Below are positions 36,873 to 45,317 of a DNA stretch of 64,000 nt, piece by piece. Both the position numbers and the translations under genes were made by a program. This DNA comes from Marinobacter sp. F4206 (lineage in GTDB: Bacteria; Pseudomonadota; Gammaproteobacteria; Pseudomonadales; Oleiphilaceae): the NCBI RefSeq assembly GCF_019392195.1, contig NZ_JAHXKI010000002.1, forward strand, positions 558,001 to 622,000, given 5' to 3'. Position 1 is the first letter of the stretch. Each line of letters begins with the position of its first letter. Under the pieces are notes generated by a model. That model was not told where the DNA came from. It did not search any database and saw only the letters and a program-made list of their open reading frames with translations.

Positions 36873-36977
36873 CAGCCGGGGCAAGCTGTCCAAAACTGTG
36901 CGTAGCCATGGATGGCGAAGCTCAAGCGTCACATGGACGTGCCGAAGGAGCGGGTTTTGGACAGCTTGCCCCGGCTG
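36873..36977 (+). repeat. Hairpin repeat, copy 3
   Basis: Two 24-nt perfectly complementary arms (36873-36896 and 36954-36977) enclose a 57-nt head on the plus strand, beginning TGTGCGTAGCCATGG and ending CCGAAGGAGCGG. Compared with copy 2, 8 of 24 arm positions differ, and each difference is matched in the partner arm. The seven innermost arm bases (CCAAAAC) are shared. It lies 21 bp beyond the stop of the ABC-F gene and about 47 bp upstream of the DUF1415 start. Confidence 0.92.
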
Positions 36978-36998
36978 ACCAGCCCCAATGCCGGATCT

Positions 36999-38585
36999 TT
37001 AAAAGTATCCCTGGCTCTTAAGATAATCATCATAAGAGCCACTGAAGTCAGTCACCCCATCCGCACTCAGCTCAATAATGCGCGTCGCCAGCGAGGAAAC
37101 AAACTCCCGGTCATGGCTGACGAAGATCAGCGTTCCGGGATAGTTCTCCAGCGCCAGGTTCAAGGCTTCGATCGATTCCATATCCAGGTGGTTGGTCGGC
37201 TCATCCATCAGCATCACGTTGGGCTTCTGAAGGATCAGCTTGCCGAACAGCATCCGGCCCTGCTCACCCCCGGAGATCACCTTTACCGATTTCCCGATGT
37301 CGTCACCGGAAAACAGCATACGGCCGAGCGTTCCTCGTACCAGCTGTTCGCCACCGCTGGTCCACTGGGCCATCCAGTCAGTCAGGGTATCGTCAGCGGC
37401 GAAATCCGCGGTATGGTCCTGGGCGAAATAGCCCACCTCGGCACTGTCCGTCCATTTCACCTCGCCACCGTCGGGCTCATAGGCACCCGACATGCATTGC
37501 AGCAGTGTGGTCTTGCCGATGCCATTCGGGCCGATGATGGCCACGCGCTCACCCGCCTCTACCTGCAGGTTCAGCTTGTTGAACAGGGTCTCGCCATCGA
37601 AGCCCTTGGTCAGGTCCTTAAGCGTCACCGCCTGGCGGTGCAGCTTCTTGCCCTGTTCGAATCGGATGAACGGACTGACCCGGCTGGACGGTTTCACCTC
37701 TTCCAACTGGATCTTGTCGATCTGGCGGGCCCGGGAGGTGGCCTGCTTGGCTTTGGACGCGTTGGCCGAGAAGCGGCTGACGAACTGCTGCAACTCGGCA
37801 ATCTGGGCCTTTTTCTTGGCGTTGTCCGCCATCATGCGCTCGCGAGCCTGGGTGGCGGCGGTCATGTATTCATCGTAATTGCCCGGGAACAACCGCAGCT
37901 CGCCGTAATCCAGGTCCGCCATGTGAGTGCAGACACTGTTCAGGAAGTGGCGGTCGTGGGAAATGATGATCATCGTGCTGTTGCGGGCCACCAGGATGTT
38001 TTCCAACCAGCGGATGGTGTTGATGTCCAGATGGTTGGTGGGCTCGTCCAGCAACAATACATCGGGATCGGAGAACAGGGCCTGAGCCAGCAACACCCGA
38101 AGTTTCCAACCCGGCGCCAGTGCACTCATGGGGCCATTGTGTTCTTCCAGCGGAATCTCCAGCCCCAGCAAGAGCTCTCCGGCACGGGCCTCCGCCGTAT
38201 AGCCGTCCATCTCGGCGAACTGGACTTCCAGATCCGCGACGGCCATGCCATCTTCCTCGCTCATTTCAGCCTGGGAATAGATCCGGTCGCGTTCTTTCTT
38301 CACCTGCCAGAGCTCTTCGTGGCCCATGATCACGGTATCCATGACCGTGCACTCTTCATAAGCGAACTGGTCCTGGCGCAGCTTACCCAGCCGGGTATTC
38401 GGCTCGAGCATGACCTGACCGGCGGAGGGTTCAAGATCACCACCGAGAATCTTCATCAGTGTGGATTTACCGCAACCGTTGGCGCCGATCAGGCCGTACC
38501 GGTTGCCATTGCCGAACTTGGCAGAAACGTTTTCGAACAGGGGCTTCGCCCCGAACTGCATGGTGATATTGGCGGTGGAGATCAA
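36999..38585 (-). CDS. ybiT: ABC-F family ATPase, YbiT type
   Basis: A 528-residue cytosolic protein with two ABC ATPase domains and no membrane segment. Walker A motifs are GANGCGKST and GPNGIGKTT. Signature/Walker B regions are [31 protein letters not shown] and [27 protein letters not shown]. The linker between domains is rich in charged helices ([19 protein letters not shown]). The sequence start [21 protein letters not shown] matches the YbiT branch. ABC-F proteins act on the ribosome, and YbiT's exact job is not settled. Confidence 0.9.
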   Translation of the reverse strand: MISTANITMQFGAKPLFENVSAKFGNGNRYGLIGANGCGKSTLMKILGGDLEPSAGQVMLEPNTRLGKLRQDQFAYEECTVMDTVIMGHEELWQVKKERDRIYSQAEMSEEDGMAVADLEVQFAEMDGYTAEARAGELLLGLEIPLEEHNGPMSALAPGWKLRVLLAQALFSDPDVLLLDEPTNHLDINTIRWLENILVARNSTMIIISHDRHFLNSVCTHMADLDYGELRLFPGNYDEYMTAATQARERMMADNAKKKAQIAELQQFVSRFSANASKAKQATSRARQIDKIQLEEVKPSSRVSPFIRFEQGKKLHRQAVTLKDLTKGFDGETLFNKLNLQVEAGERVAIIGPNGIGKTTLLQCMSGAYEPDGGEVKWTDSAEVGYFAQDHTADFAADDTLTDWMAQWTSGGEQLVRGTLGRMLFSGDDIGKSVKVISGGEQGRMLFGKLILQKPNVMLMDEPTNHLDMESIEALNLALENYPGTLIFVSHDREFVSSLATRIIELSADGVTDFSGSYDDYLKSQGYF

Positions 38586-38780
38586 GAAAAAAACCTATCA
38601 ACGTGGGGGCCAGCCGTGCCTGGGGGCACTGGCGCCGGCGAGAGAAAGCCGGCATTGTACAGGTTTGCAGCCCCGACCGTGAGACCGCAAAAACACGGAT
38701 AAAAAGCGCTTGCCTCAGGCAGTGGGTACGGGCAGCATTCCCGTTCTGATGTATTCATTCAACCCAAAAGGAGTCCAACC

Positions 38781-39059
38781 ATGGCACAGGCAACAGCCCG
38801 CCACATTCTGGTAGACAGCGAAGCCAAGTGTGAAGAATTGAAGAAAGCCATCGAAGGTGGCCAGGATTTCGCAGAAGTCGCGAAGCAGCACTCGTCCTGC
38901 CCGTCCGGCCGCAACGGCGGCGACCTGGGCGCGTTTGGCCCGGGCCAGATGGTTCCGGAGTTCGACAAGGCCGTATTCAACGGCGAACTGAACACCGTTA
39001 TCGGCCCGATCAAGACCCAGTTCGGCTACCACCTGCTGGAAGTTACCAGCCGTAGCTGA
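38781..39059 (+). CDS. ppiC: Parvulin-type peptidyl-prolyl isomerase
   Basis: A 92-residue single-domain parvulin. Typical segments are ARHILVDSEAKCEELKKAIE, DFAEVAKQHSSCPSGRNGGD, LGAFGPGQMVPEFDKAVF and KTQFGYHLLEV. It catalyses cis/trans isomerisation of prolyl bonds, and the small cytosolic forms match E. coli PpiC in length. There is a good AAGGAG site upstream. Its stop overlaps the start of the VanZ-like gene by one base. Confidence 0.95.
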   Translation: MAQATARHILVDSEAKCEELKKAIEGGQDFAEVAKQHSSCPSGRNGGDLGAFGPGQMVPEFDKAVFNGELNTVIGPIKTQFGYHLLEVTSRS

Positions 39060-40009
39060 TGGGTTTCGGCCCGACCCCTGAGAACGCCCCTGACGGACAG
39101 CGACTGCGCGTGCTGGCCTTTTTGGGCGTTCTTGCTTTGGCGCCACTGCTGTTCATCGGTGATCCCGACTGGCTACCCGGCCCTCTGAACCAGTCTGTCT
39201 GGAACCTGGGACACATTGCCCTTTTCGGTTCGTTGACACTGGTTGTCCGTCCCTGGCGATGGCTGCAAGGTTGGAGACTCTGGCTGGTTGCGACCGCGAC
39301 CATGCTGTTGACAGGTGCCCTGATCGAAGCCGCTCAGTCCAAGCTGGGGCGGGAGGCAGACTGGCACGATATTCTGCGCAACCTGATTGGCGTCTGGCTG
39401 ATTCTGGCCTGGTACCCGCTGGTCGCTCCCGACGCCAGGCGCAGCGTTCCGATCATCGGCCTGGCCATTGCATGCACCCTGTTCGTAATCGTTGAACTGG
39501 GCTCCACCGGTATCGTCGCGGCCCGGCAATTCGAGCTCAGCCATCAATTGCCGAAGCTCTACAACTTTGACCACGAGGATCCCACACCGTTCTGGCTCGG
39601 CGACCTCAAGCCTTCGCCGGACCCGGCTCGGGATCATGGCCGAAGCCTTCGGATTGAACTGGACACAGGTAGATACTCGGGCGCATCCCTGATAAACCTG
39701 CCGGCCGACTGGCGACAGTACAAGCGGCTCACCATCACCCTGTACAACCCAGACCAGAGCCCCCTGCCACTGACACTCCGGATCAACGATCTGGAGCATG
39801 AGCACGGCGACAATGCCCACAGTGATCGCTACAACACCTCATTTACCCTGGCACCGGGCGTCAACACTTATACTCTGGCACTGGAGGCGGTCAAGAACGC
39901 GCCCCGGAACCGCACCCTGGATATGAGCCGCATTCATCGGCTGACGGTGTTTGCCATGCGCCTGCCAGAGCCAAGAACCATCTACCTGCTGGACCTCAGA
40001 CTGGATTGA
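39059..40009 (+). CDS. VanZ-like membrane protein with C-terminal beta domain
   Basis: A 316-residue protein. The first ~150 residues contain four or five helices with the VanZ-like pattern (NQSVWNLGHIALFG, then ALIEAAQSKLGREADWHDILRN in pieces). The C-terminal ~160 residues form a soluble beta-rich domain (RSLRIELDTGRYSGASLI, YKRLTITLYNPDQSPLPL) resembling a carbohydrate-binding jelly roll. It would face the periplasm. It is translationally coupled to ppiC by a one-base overlap. Its function is unknown. Confidence 0.75.
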   Translation: MGFGPTPENAPDGQRLRVLAFLGVLALAPLLFIGDPDWLPGPLNQSVWNLGHIALFGSLTLVVRPWRWLQGWRLWLVATATMLLTGALIEAAQSKLGREADWHDILRNLIGVWLILAWYPLVAPDARRSVPIIGLAIACTLFVIVELGSTGIVAARQFELSHQLPKLYNFDHEDPTPFWLGDLKPSPDPARDHGRSLRIELDTGRYSGASLINLPADWRQYKRLTITLYNPDQSPLPLTLRINDLEHEHGDNAHSDRYNTSFTLAPGVNTYTLALEAVKNAPRNRTLDMSRIHRLTVFAMRLPEPRTIYLLDLRLD

Positions 40010-41180
40010 GGGACCAGGGATTGGCGGTGATAGGCTCCGCGCCCTGATCGGTCACCAGAATCGTCTCACTGCAGCCAATCCCCCACTGCCCCGGCACACG
40101 CAGGCAAATCGGCAGATGGAATACCATGCCCGGCCTGAACTCGGTATTCCCGCCCCGGGCAATGAAACCGGAACCCTCCACCCAGGATGGTGGGAACTGG
40201 GCGCCAACGGTGTACCCGAATACGCCCGAAAAGAACACCATCCCCGCCAGTGGTGCCAGCGCCTTCTCCGCCGCCTGGGCTGCCGAATCAAAGGTAACGC
40301 CGGGTCTCACCGCAGCCAAAAGTGCATCCACAATGCGACGGCAACCGTCGAACACCCGCCGCATGTCGACCGAAGGGCTGCCCGCCACCACGGTCTGCAT
40401 CATCGGCGCGGTATAGCGATGCCAGGCGGAGCCAAACTCCAGGAAGACCGGTTCACCCGGTTCTATACGGCAACGCTTGTGGTTGGCATGAATCACGCTG
40501 CTGCGTACCCCGGCGGTAACGATAGGCTGCATGCTCATGAACTCACTGCCCGCCTCTAACAGCGCCCTGGCGCCAACGGCGGCAACGTCATTGTCGGTCA
40601 TCCCCGGGTGTACCGCAGCCACGGCCGCTCTCAGCCCCTCCGCCGTAATCCCCGCACTGCGGCGCAGGAAACCGATCTCCGCCTCGGACTTAACAAGTCG
40701 CACTTTCTTGACCAGTCCGCCGGCGTCGACGAAGCGAACACCGGGCAACCGGGCTTTCAGGCCTTCGAGCACCCCCTGGCGGAGGGAACCGTGCCAGGCG
40801 TCAATCCCGACCGTATCGGCCGAGTCATTCAAGGCATCAATCAACGGGCCCAGAACCTCACCGATTCCTTCCCAGCGATACCCGGATACCTCCCGGACAC
40901 GGGTTGTCACCATCGCAGGCCCCATCTCGATGGACGGCACCTGAAGCAGCAGGGACGAGGCGGTGACCACCAGGGCAACATGCACCGACACCTCGAAGGT
41001 GCTGTAGCCGGTCAGGTAAAAAATATCGGAGCAGTCGGTCAAGAGCAGCGCGTCTATGTCATCGGCTTCCATCCGATTGCGGACGCGAGACAGTCTCTGG
41101 TCGTATTCCTCGGGTGGGAACGGACACTCGGAGCCTCGCGATTGAAGCGACAACGCTTTCTGATAGGCATTGAAATCCAT
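39996..41180 (-). CDS. M24-family (creatinase/DoeA-like) hydrolase
   Basis: A 394-residue pita-bread-fold protein with the creatinase N-terminal domain (MEADDIDALLLTDCSDIFYLTGYST in pieces) and a C-terminal M24 domain. In true metallopeptidases two metal-binding aspartates occur in this region. Here the first lies in EFGSAWHRYTAPM, where an E/A/P pattern replaces the ligands. That makes a metal-independent C-N hydrolase, like creatinase or ectoine hydrolase, more likely than an aminopeptidase. Substrate unknown. It overlaps the VanZ-like gene by 14 bp on the opposite strand and diverges from the MBL-fold gene. Confidence 0.78.
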   Translation of the reverse strand: MDFNAYQKALSLQSRGSECPFPPEEYDQRLSRVRNRMEADDIDALLLTDCSDIFYLTGYSTFEVSVHVALVVTASSLLLQVPSIEMGPAMVTTRVREVSGYRWEGIGEVLGPLIDALNDSADTVGIDAWHGSLRQGVLEGLKARLPGVRFVDAGGLVKKVRLVKSEAEIGFLRRSAGITAEGLRAAVAAVHPGMTDNDVAAVGARALLEAGSEFMSMQPIVTAGVRSSVIHANHKRCRIEPGEPVFLEFGSAWHRYTAPMMQTVVAGSPSVDMRRVFDGCRRIVDALLAAVRPGVTFDSAAQAAEKALAPLAGMVFFSGVFGYTVGAQFPPSWVEGSGFIARGGNTEFRPGMVFHLPICLRVPGQWGIGCSETILVTDQGAEPITANPWSLNPV

Positions 41181-41288
41181 GGGAGCAACTCCTTAGTTGC
41201 ATATACTACTGAGATTGGACCCAAATTCGCCGTTGTACAACTTTCGGCCGCGGAGAATGACCGGCAGCCGGAATGGGAGGCACCCGAC

Positions 41289-42413
41289 ATGCCCCGAAAC
41301 CACGATGGAACTGGCGCGTTTGAAGTGAGTGTGGAACTCGGCGCGCTTACCAGTATTGCCCACGATCCCCAGGTGGCGGTTAGGGTCGGTCCCGCGGTGG
41401 CCGCCCTGGTCAATGGCGTAGGCGGTGACCCACTTCTACAGCTTCGCTTGCTCCATCAGTGCCGCAGCCTTCTGTTCGATATCGGGGATAGTGGGCGCAT
41501 GGCGCTGCGCTCCGCCCACCAGGTCAGCGATGTTTTTATCAGTCACGGTCATGCCGACCACATCGGTGGTTTTATGTGGTTCATGCGCAGCCGCATCGGC
41601 TATTTCCCGCCCTGTCGCCTGTTCGGTCCGCCGGGGCTGCTCGGTCACATTACCGGGATGCTACAGGGCGTTCTCTGGGACCGGGTAGAAGACCGCGGCC
41701 CGAAGTTTGTGGTTCACGAATGGCACGGTGACCATCTGAAGCGCTGGAAGCTGAATGCCGGCGAAGGCCCGCCGGAACCGCTGGAGGATCTGGCTACACC
41801 GGACAACGTGATCTACCGTGAGCCGGAATTCCGGGTCCGGGCTGCCATGCTGGATCACGGTACGCCGGTGATGGCCTATTCCTGGGAGCCTTTTGGCAAA
41901 CTCAATGTCCGGAAGAACGCCGTGGAAGCCCTCAACACCCTGCCGGGACCCTGGCTGCACGATCTCAAGATGGCCGTTTTGCGCGATCGCCCGGATGAAT
42001 TGATTTCACCGGGCAATGGGCACAGCTACCGGGCCGAGGATCTGGCGGCCAGGCTTCTGATTCAGACACCGGGTGAGCCGGTGGTGTACGCCACCGACTT
42101 CGCCGACACTCCGGAAAATATCCGGCGGATGACCGACCTGGCCCGCGGTGCCCATACGCTGTTCTGTGAGTCGTCGTTCATGCTGAAGGATGCTGCCCAG
42201 GCCAGACGCACCGGGCATCTGACCACGGAAGCCACGGCCCGCATCGCCAATGCCGCAGGCGTCCGGCAGCTGGTCGCCTTTCATTTCTCACACCGTTACG
42301 CCCGCAGGCGCGATCAGGTGTACTCGGAGCTTGGCCGGTTCACTGACCGCTTGCTGGTTCCGGAGCGAGAAACCGAGCCATCTGGCTCCCGACCGACTCG
42401 ATCGGTTCAGTGA
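41289..42413 (+). CDS. Metallo-beta-lactamase fold (RNase Z-like) hydrolase
   Basis: A 374-residue MBL-fold protein with the metal-binding SHGHADHIGG motif and further ligands in MLDHGTPVMAYSW and a C-terminal AFHFSHRYARR, the layout of RNase Z/ElaC-like enzymes. It may act on nucleic acid or a small ester. The start at 41289 has GGGAGG six or seven bases upstream. A longer open frame to the left is only the mirror of the M24 gene. The last 74 bp overlap the 3' end of the opposite-strand DUF2059 gene. Confidence 0.8.
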   Translation: MPRNHDGTGAFEVSVELGALTSIAHDPQVAVRVGPAVAALVNGVGGDPLLQLRLLHQCRSLLFDIGDSGRMALRSAHQVSDVFISHGHADHIGGFMWFMRSRIGYFPPCRLFGPPGLLGHITGMLQGVLWDRVEDRGPKFVVHEWHGDHLKRWKLNAGEGPPEPLEDLATPDNVIYREPEFRVRAAMLDHGTPVMAYSWEPFGKLNVRKNAVEALNTLPGPWLHDLKMAVLRDRPDELISPGNGHSYRAEDLAARLLIQTPGEPVVYATDFADTPENIRRMTDLARGAHTLFCESSFMLKDAAQARRTGHLTTEATARIANAAGVRQLVAFHFSHRYARRRDQVYSELGRFTDRLLVPERETEPSGSRPTRSVQ

Positions 42414-43170
42414 TAGCCTGTTGGATGCTGTCAGTCACCACCCTGGAGAAAGCTGCGCCCGGGCCGCTCTCGAGAAAATCCAGGTACAACCCCATTTCCT
42501 GGGTGCCGATCTTTTCGTAGGTATACAGATAGCTGTCGTAGACCTGCTGGCCCACCACGCCCCGAATGGTACTGCGCTGGCTCTCGATCCGCTGTTTCAG
42601 CTGATCATACTGCATCGAATCGCTGCTGAAGGCCGCCATGGCTGTTGCCAGACCCAGTTGAACCGCGATAGAGGTATCCACGGCACTTTCGGTGGCGCGG
42701 GACGCCCGGTCAAAACGGTCAAACATCCGGGCCCGGTCAGTACCCTGGTATTTCTGGTTCAGCGCGGGCGCCTGGGCCTGAATGTTCTTCCAGGTCGCCG
42801 GGTCCGAGGCGGCAATTTCGGCCGCCGAAATCTTCCGGGCCACCGGCGTCTCATACCAGTCCCGGACCGCCTCCAGTTGCTTGTCGGTAAGGCCAGCTTC
42901 CAGATCCTTCACGATCTGCTGTTCGATATCCGCCGCGCGAAAGCTGCTGCTCACGACATGTCCGACGGTCTCTGCGACCATTGGCGGCATCTGACCACCG
43001 CGCTTGAGGCCATCCCGGATGCCCTGGCTCATCATGGCCGGGTACTGGGCGACAATGTCATCAACCGGTGATGCCGCCAGGACCTGCTGGGCACTGGGTG
43101 CAGCGGATGCAGAGCCAGCGACGAGCAGGCTGGCAACTAAAAGAGGTTTAACTAGGGTGCCAAGCTTCAT
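42340..43170 (-). CDS. DUF2059 family exported protein
   Basis: A 276-residue protein with a signal peptide ending near ASA-A at about residue 24. The mature part carries the DUF2059 pattern (EIQ/DLEAGLTDKQLEAVRDWYETPVARKI in pieces) of helical hairpins seen in envelope proteins of unknown function. The start at 43170 is preferred. An open frame continues upstream to 43224 without a ribosome site. It is convergent with the MBL-fold gene and diverges from the transglycosylase-like gene. Confidence 0.75.
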   Translation of the reverse strand: MKLGTLVKPLLVASLLVAGSASAAPSAQQVLAASPVDDIVAQYPAMMSQGIRDGLKRGGQMPPMVAETVGHVVSSSFRAADIEQQIVKDLEAGLTDKQLEAVRDWYETPVARKISAAEIAASDPATWKNIQAQAPALNQKYQGTDRARMFDRFDRASRATESAVDTSIAVQLGLATAMAAFSSDSMQYDQLKQRIESQRSTIRGVVGQQVYDSYLYTYEKIGTQEMGLYLDFLESGPGAAFSRVVTDSIQQAITEPIESVGSQMARFLAPEPASGQ

Positions 43171-43211
43171 TTCTCTATCATCCCAATGTGTGGATGCCCC
43201 GTTTATGACAC

Positions 43212-43979
43212 GTGTTCCGCTCATTCATCAAGCAATCCCTGGGCTCCGGAGATGACAGTTTGGTAGGGAAACTCGGAAAACCGTGGCGCCGGCGCAAACG
43301 GCGCCGACAAACTCGTCGTAATGACTGGCGCTCCCGCGCCAAATGGTATGGGCTCCCTGTCCTTGGCCTTCTGATAGGAACCTGGGCAACGCTTCGCTTC
43401 AGCTTGCTGGCGCCGGATCCACCGGCCAACCCGGAAAACCTCTGCGAGATCTTCCGGGAGCATCCGGTGTGGTACGACTATGCCAGCGAGTCACAATCCC
43501 GCTGGGGCACGCCCGTGGCCACCCAGATGGCGTTCGTCTACTACGAGTCGTCGTTTCGCAGCCATGCCCGACCACCCAGAACCCTGCTGTGGGGACTGAT
43601 CCCATGGACGCGCCCCACCTCCGCCTATGGCTATGCCCAGGCCCTGGACCCTGCCTGGCAGGAGTACCTGGAGGCCAATGGCGACGGCTGGTTTACGGTC
43701 CGGACCGACATGGAGCACGCGCTGGATTTCGTCGGCTGGTATAACCGGTTGACCCACCAGCAGCTGGATATTCCATTGTACAGTCCGCGCCAGCTCTACC
43801 TGGCGTACCACGAGGGGCGAGGCGGTTACAGCCGCAAAACCTTCGAACAAAAACCGGCGATCCAGTCGCTGGCCGCCCGCGTGCAGAGCCGCGCCTTTCG
43901 CTATGACAACCAGCTCCAGACCTGCGAGCAGGAATTCCAGTGCTGGCGCTGGTATCAGTTCTGGCCCTTCTGCAAATGA
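43212..43979 (+). CDS. SLT-domain lytic transglycosylase-like protein
   Basis: A 255-residue protein starting at a GTG (43212). A strongly basic cytoplasmic segment (KPWRRRKRRRQTRRNDWR) precedes one membrane helix, and the periplasmic part has a lysozyme-like fold: MAFVYYESSFRSHARPP carries the catalytic Glu of the SLT family, followed by SAYGYAQAL, DFVGWYNR and LYLAYHEGRGGYSR. It likely cleaves peptidoglycan glycan strands. The start is not strongly supported by a ribosome site. Confidence 0.78.
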   Translation: MFRSFIKQSLGSGDDSLVGKLGKPWRRRKRRRQTRRNDWRSRAKWYGLPVLGLLIGTWATLRFSLLAPDPPANPENLCEIFREHPVWYDYASESQSRWGTPVATQMAFVYYESSFRSHARPPRTLLWGLIPWTRPTSAYGYAQALDPAWQEYLEANGDGWFTVRTDMEHALDFVGWYNRLTHQQLDIPLYSPRQLYLAYHEGRGGYSRKTFEQKPAIQSLAARVQSRAFRYDNQLQTCEQEFQCWRWYQFWPFCK

Positions 43980-43985
43980 CAGACG

Positions 43986-44885
43986 CTACAGGGCGTTGCT
44001 GATCTCAATCGAAGTTTCCAGCGCCTGGAGCCGGTCAACGAGATACTCCATCACAATCCGGACCCTGGCCATCTGCTGGGTATCCTGGCTCACATGCAGC
44101 CACAGATCGACACTCTCTCCGTCCAGCGGATCCGACAGGCGTCGAAGCTCACGGGCACTCTCGCCCAGGTAGCAGGGCAACACGGCCAGCCCGGCGCCGG
44201 CACAGGCCAGCGCGTGCATGGACTGCAGGCTGTTGCAGCGAATCTGGGACTGGGCGTTCTTGAGGTGTTTGCGATACCAGCGCCCGGTCGCCAGATGACT
44301 GAAGGTTTCGTCGGGAACAATCCAGACACACTCCTCCGGATGGTTCTCGATATCCATGTCCCGGTGCCGGCGGCAATAACGCGCCGAACCATAGACCGCG
44401 GAATCAACGGCGGCGATCCGCTCTCCGTCCAGGGTTGCCTGGGGTTTGTTTTCGCAACGCAGGGTTAGGTCGGCTTCCCGGTGACTGAGGTTGGCCACGT
44501 CGTTATCAGTCAACACCTCCAGCTCAATGTCCGGAAACTCCCGAACCAGCTCGGCCAGAATCGGACTGAGCAGCGCGTTCAACGTAGCGTCTTCCGCGGC
44601 CAGACGCACTTTGCCGACCGGGGAAGCATCCTGTCCGACGAGTTTACGCTCCAGATTTTCCATGGCCACAGCCAGCCTTTCGGCTTCCCGAAATGCGGTT
44701 TCACCGACCGGCGTAAGCTGTAATCCGTCCCGGTTTCGTTCAAAGAATTGCACCCCCATCGACTCTTCCATCTGATCAAGTCGACGCAAAACAGTGGTTT
44801 GGTGCACACCCAGTATTTCACCGGCCTTGGCAAGCGTTCCGCCTATTGCCAGGGCACGTACATATCGAAGATAATCCCAATCCAT
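43986..44885 (-). CDS. LysR-family transcriptional regulator
   Basis: A 299-residue LysR-type regulator: N-terminal winged helix (YVRALAIGGTLAKAGEILGV, HQTTVLRRLDQMEES) and a C-terminal type 2 periplasmic-binding-like effector domain. Several Cys residues are spread in the effector domain. The stop is six bases after the transglycosylase-like stop on the opposite strand. The target is unclear. The gene upstream on the other strand is a 64-aa ORF. A TGCA-N4-TGCA palindrome at 44892-44903 lies at its start. Confidence 0.88.
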   Translation of the reverse strand: MDWDYLRYVRALAIGGTLAKAGEILGVHQTTVLRRLDQMEESMGVQFFERNRDGLQLTPVGETAFREAERLAVAMENLERKLVGQDASPVGKVRLAAEDATLNALLSPILAELVREFPDIELEVLTDNDVANLSHREADLTLRCENKPQATLDGERIAAVDSAVYGSARYCRRHRDMDIENHPEECVWIVPDETFSHLATGRWYRKHLKNAQSQIRCNSLQSMHALACAGAGLAVLPCYLGESARELRRLSDPLDGESVDLWLHVSQDTQQMARVRIVMEYLVDRLQALETSIEISNAL

Positions 44886-45013
44886 AATAACTGCATATTT
44901 GCAACGTGAGTAAGGATTTTACCGTATTACTACTGCAAAAAAGAACCCTTACAATCTTTCGTAAATTAAAGATAGATCGCTAATTAATCCACCAGATTAA
45001 GGAGGAAGGCGCT

Positions 45014-45208
45014 ATGACTCAGAACCATATCGCAACCGTTCATCCGCTGCCGTCCACGATCCTCCACAACAGTGCTGAGGTCAGGCGCCAGTATACCCGT
45101 GCTGCTTCCAAGCAGGCGGTTCAGTTTATCAGCCGTAAGATTCGTTCCTGGAACAGGAAAGCAGGAGCAGTCACACCGGATATGACTCAGATGCAGGGCG
45201 GTCACTGA
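45014..45208 (+). CDS. Small basic hypothetical protein (64 aa)
   Basis: A 64-residue protein with a strong AAGGAGGAAGG ribosome binding site and its own downstream terminator. The product is basic and hydrophilic (RRQYTRAASKQAVQFISRKI, then SWNRKAG), probably helical, with no signal or membrane span. It could bind nucleic acid by composition. It diverges from the LysR gene. Function unknown. Confidence 0.6.
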   Translation: MTQNHIATVHPLPSTILHNSAEVRRQYTRAASKQAVQFISRKIRSWNRKAGAVTPDMTQMQGGH

Positions 45209-45269
45209 ACCCGATCTGAGCACGCGCAGGCACTAGCGCAAGGTTGATAACCGCACATAAGGATTTGAT

Positions 45270-45303
45270 AACGCCGGTGACACCGAGAGGAGTCACCGGC
45301 GTT
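45270..45303 (+). terminator. Intrinsic terminator
   Basis: AACGCCGGTGAC and GTCACCGGCGTT form a perfect 12-bp stem with a short loop, followed by a weak T-rich tail, between the 64-aa ORF and the end of the acyl-CoA ligase gene. It probably serves both strands. Confidence 0.75.
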
Positions 45304-45317
45304 TTACGTTGGGGAGC

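Noticed and set aside
36873..36977. Integron attC site or CRISPR-like repeat
   Set aside because: There is no integrase or cas gene, no attC core sites at the ends, and no regularly spaced array. Conservation is in the loop, not the ends.
36912..38702. 596-codon open frame opposite the ABC-F gene
   Set aside because: It is the antisense of a clear two-domain ATPase with all motifs intact on the minus strand. The frame is a codon-bias artefact.
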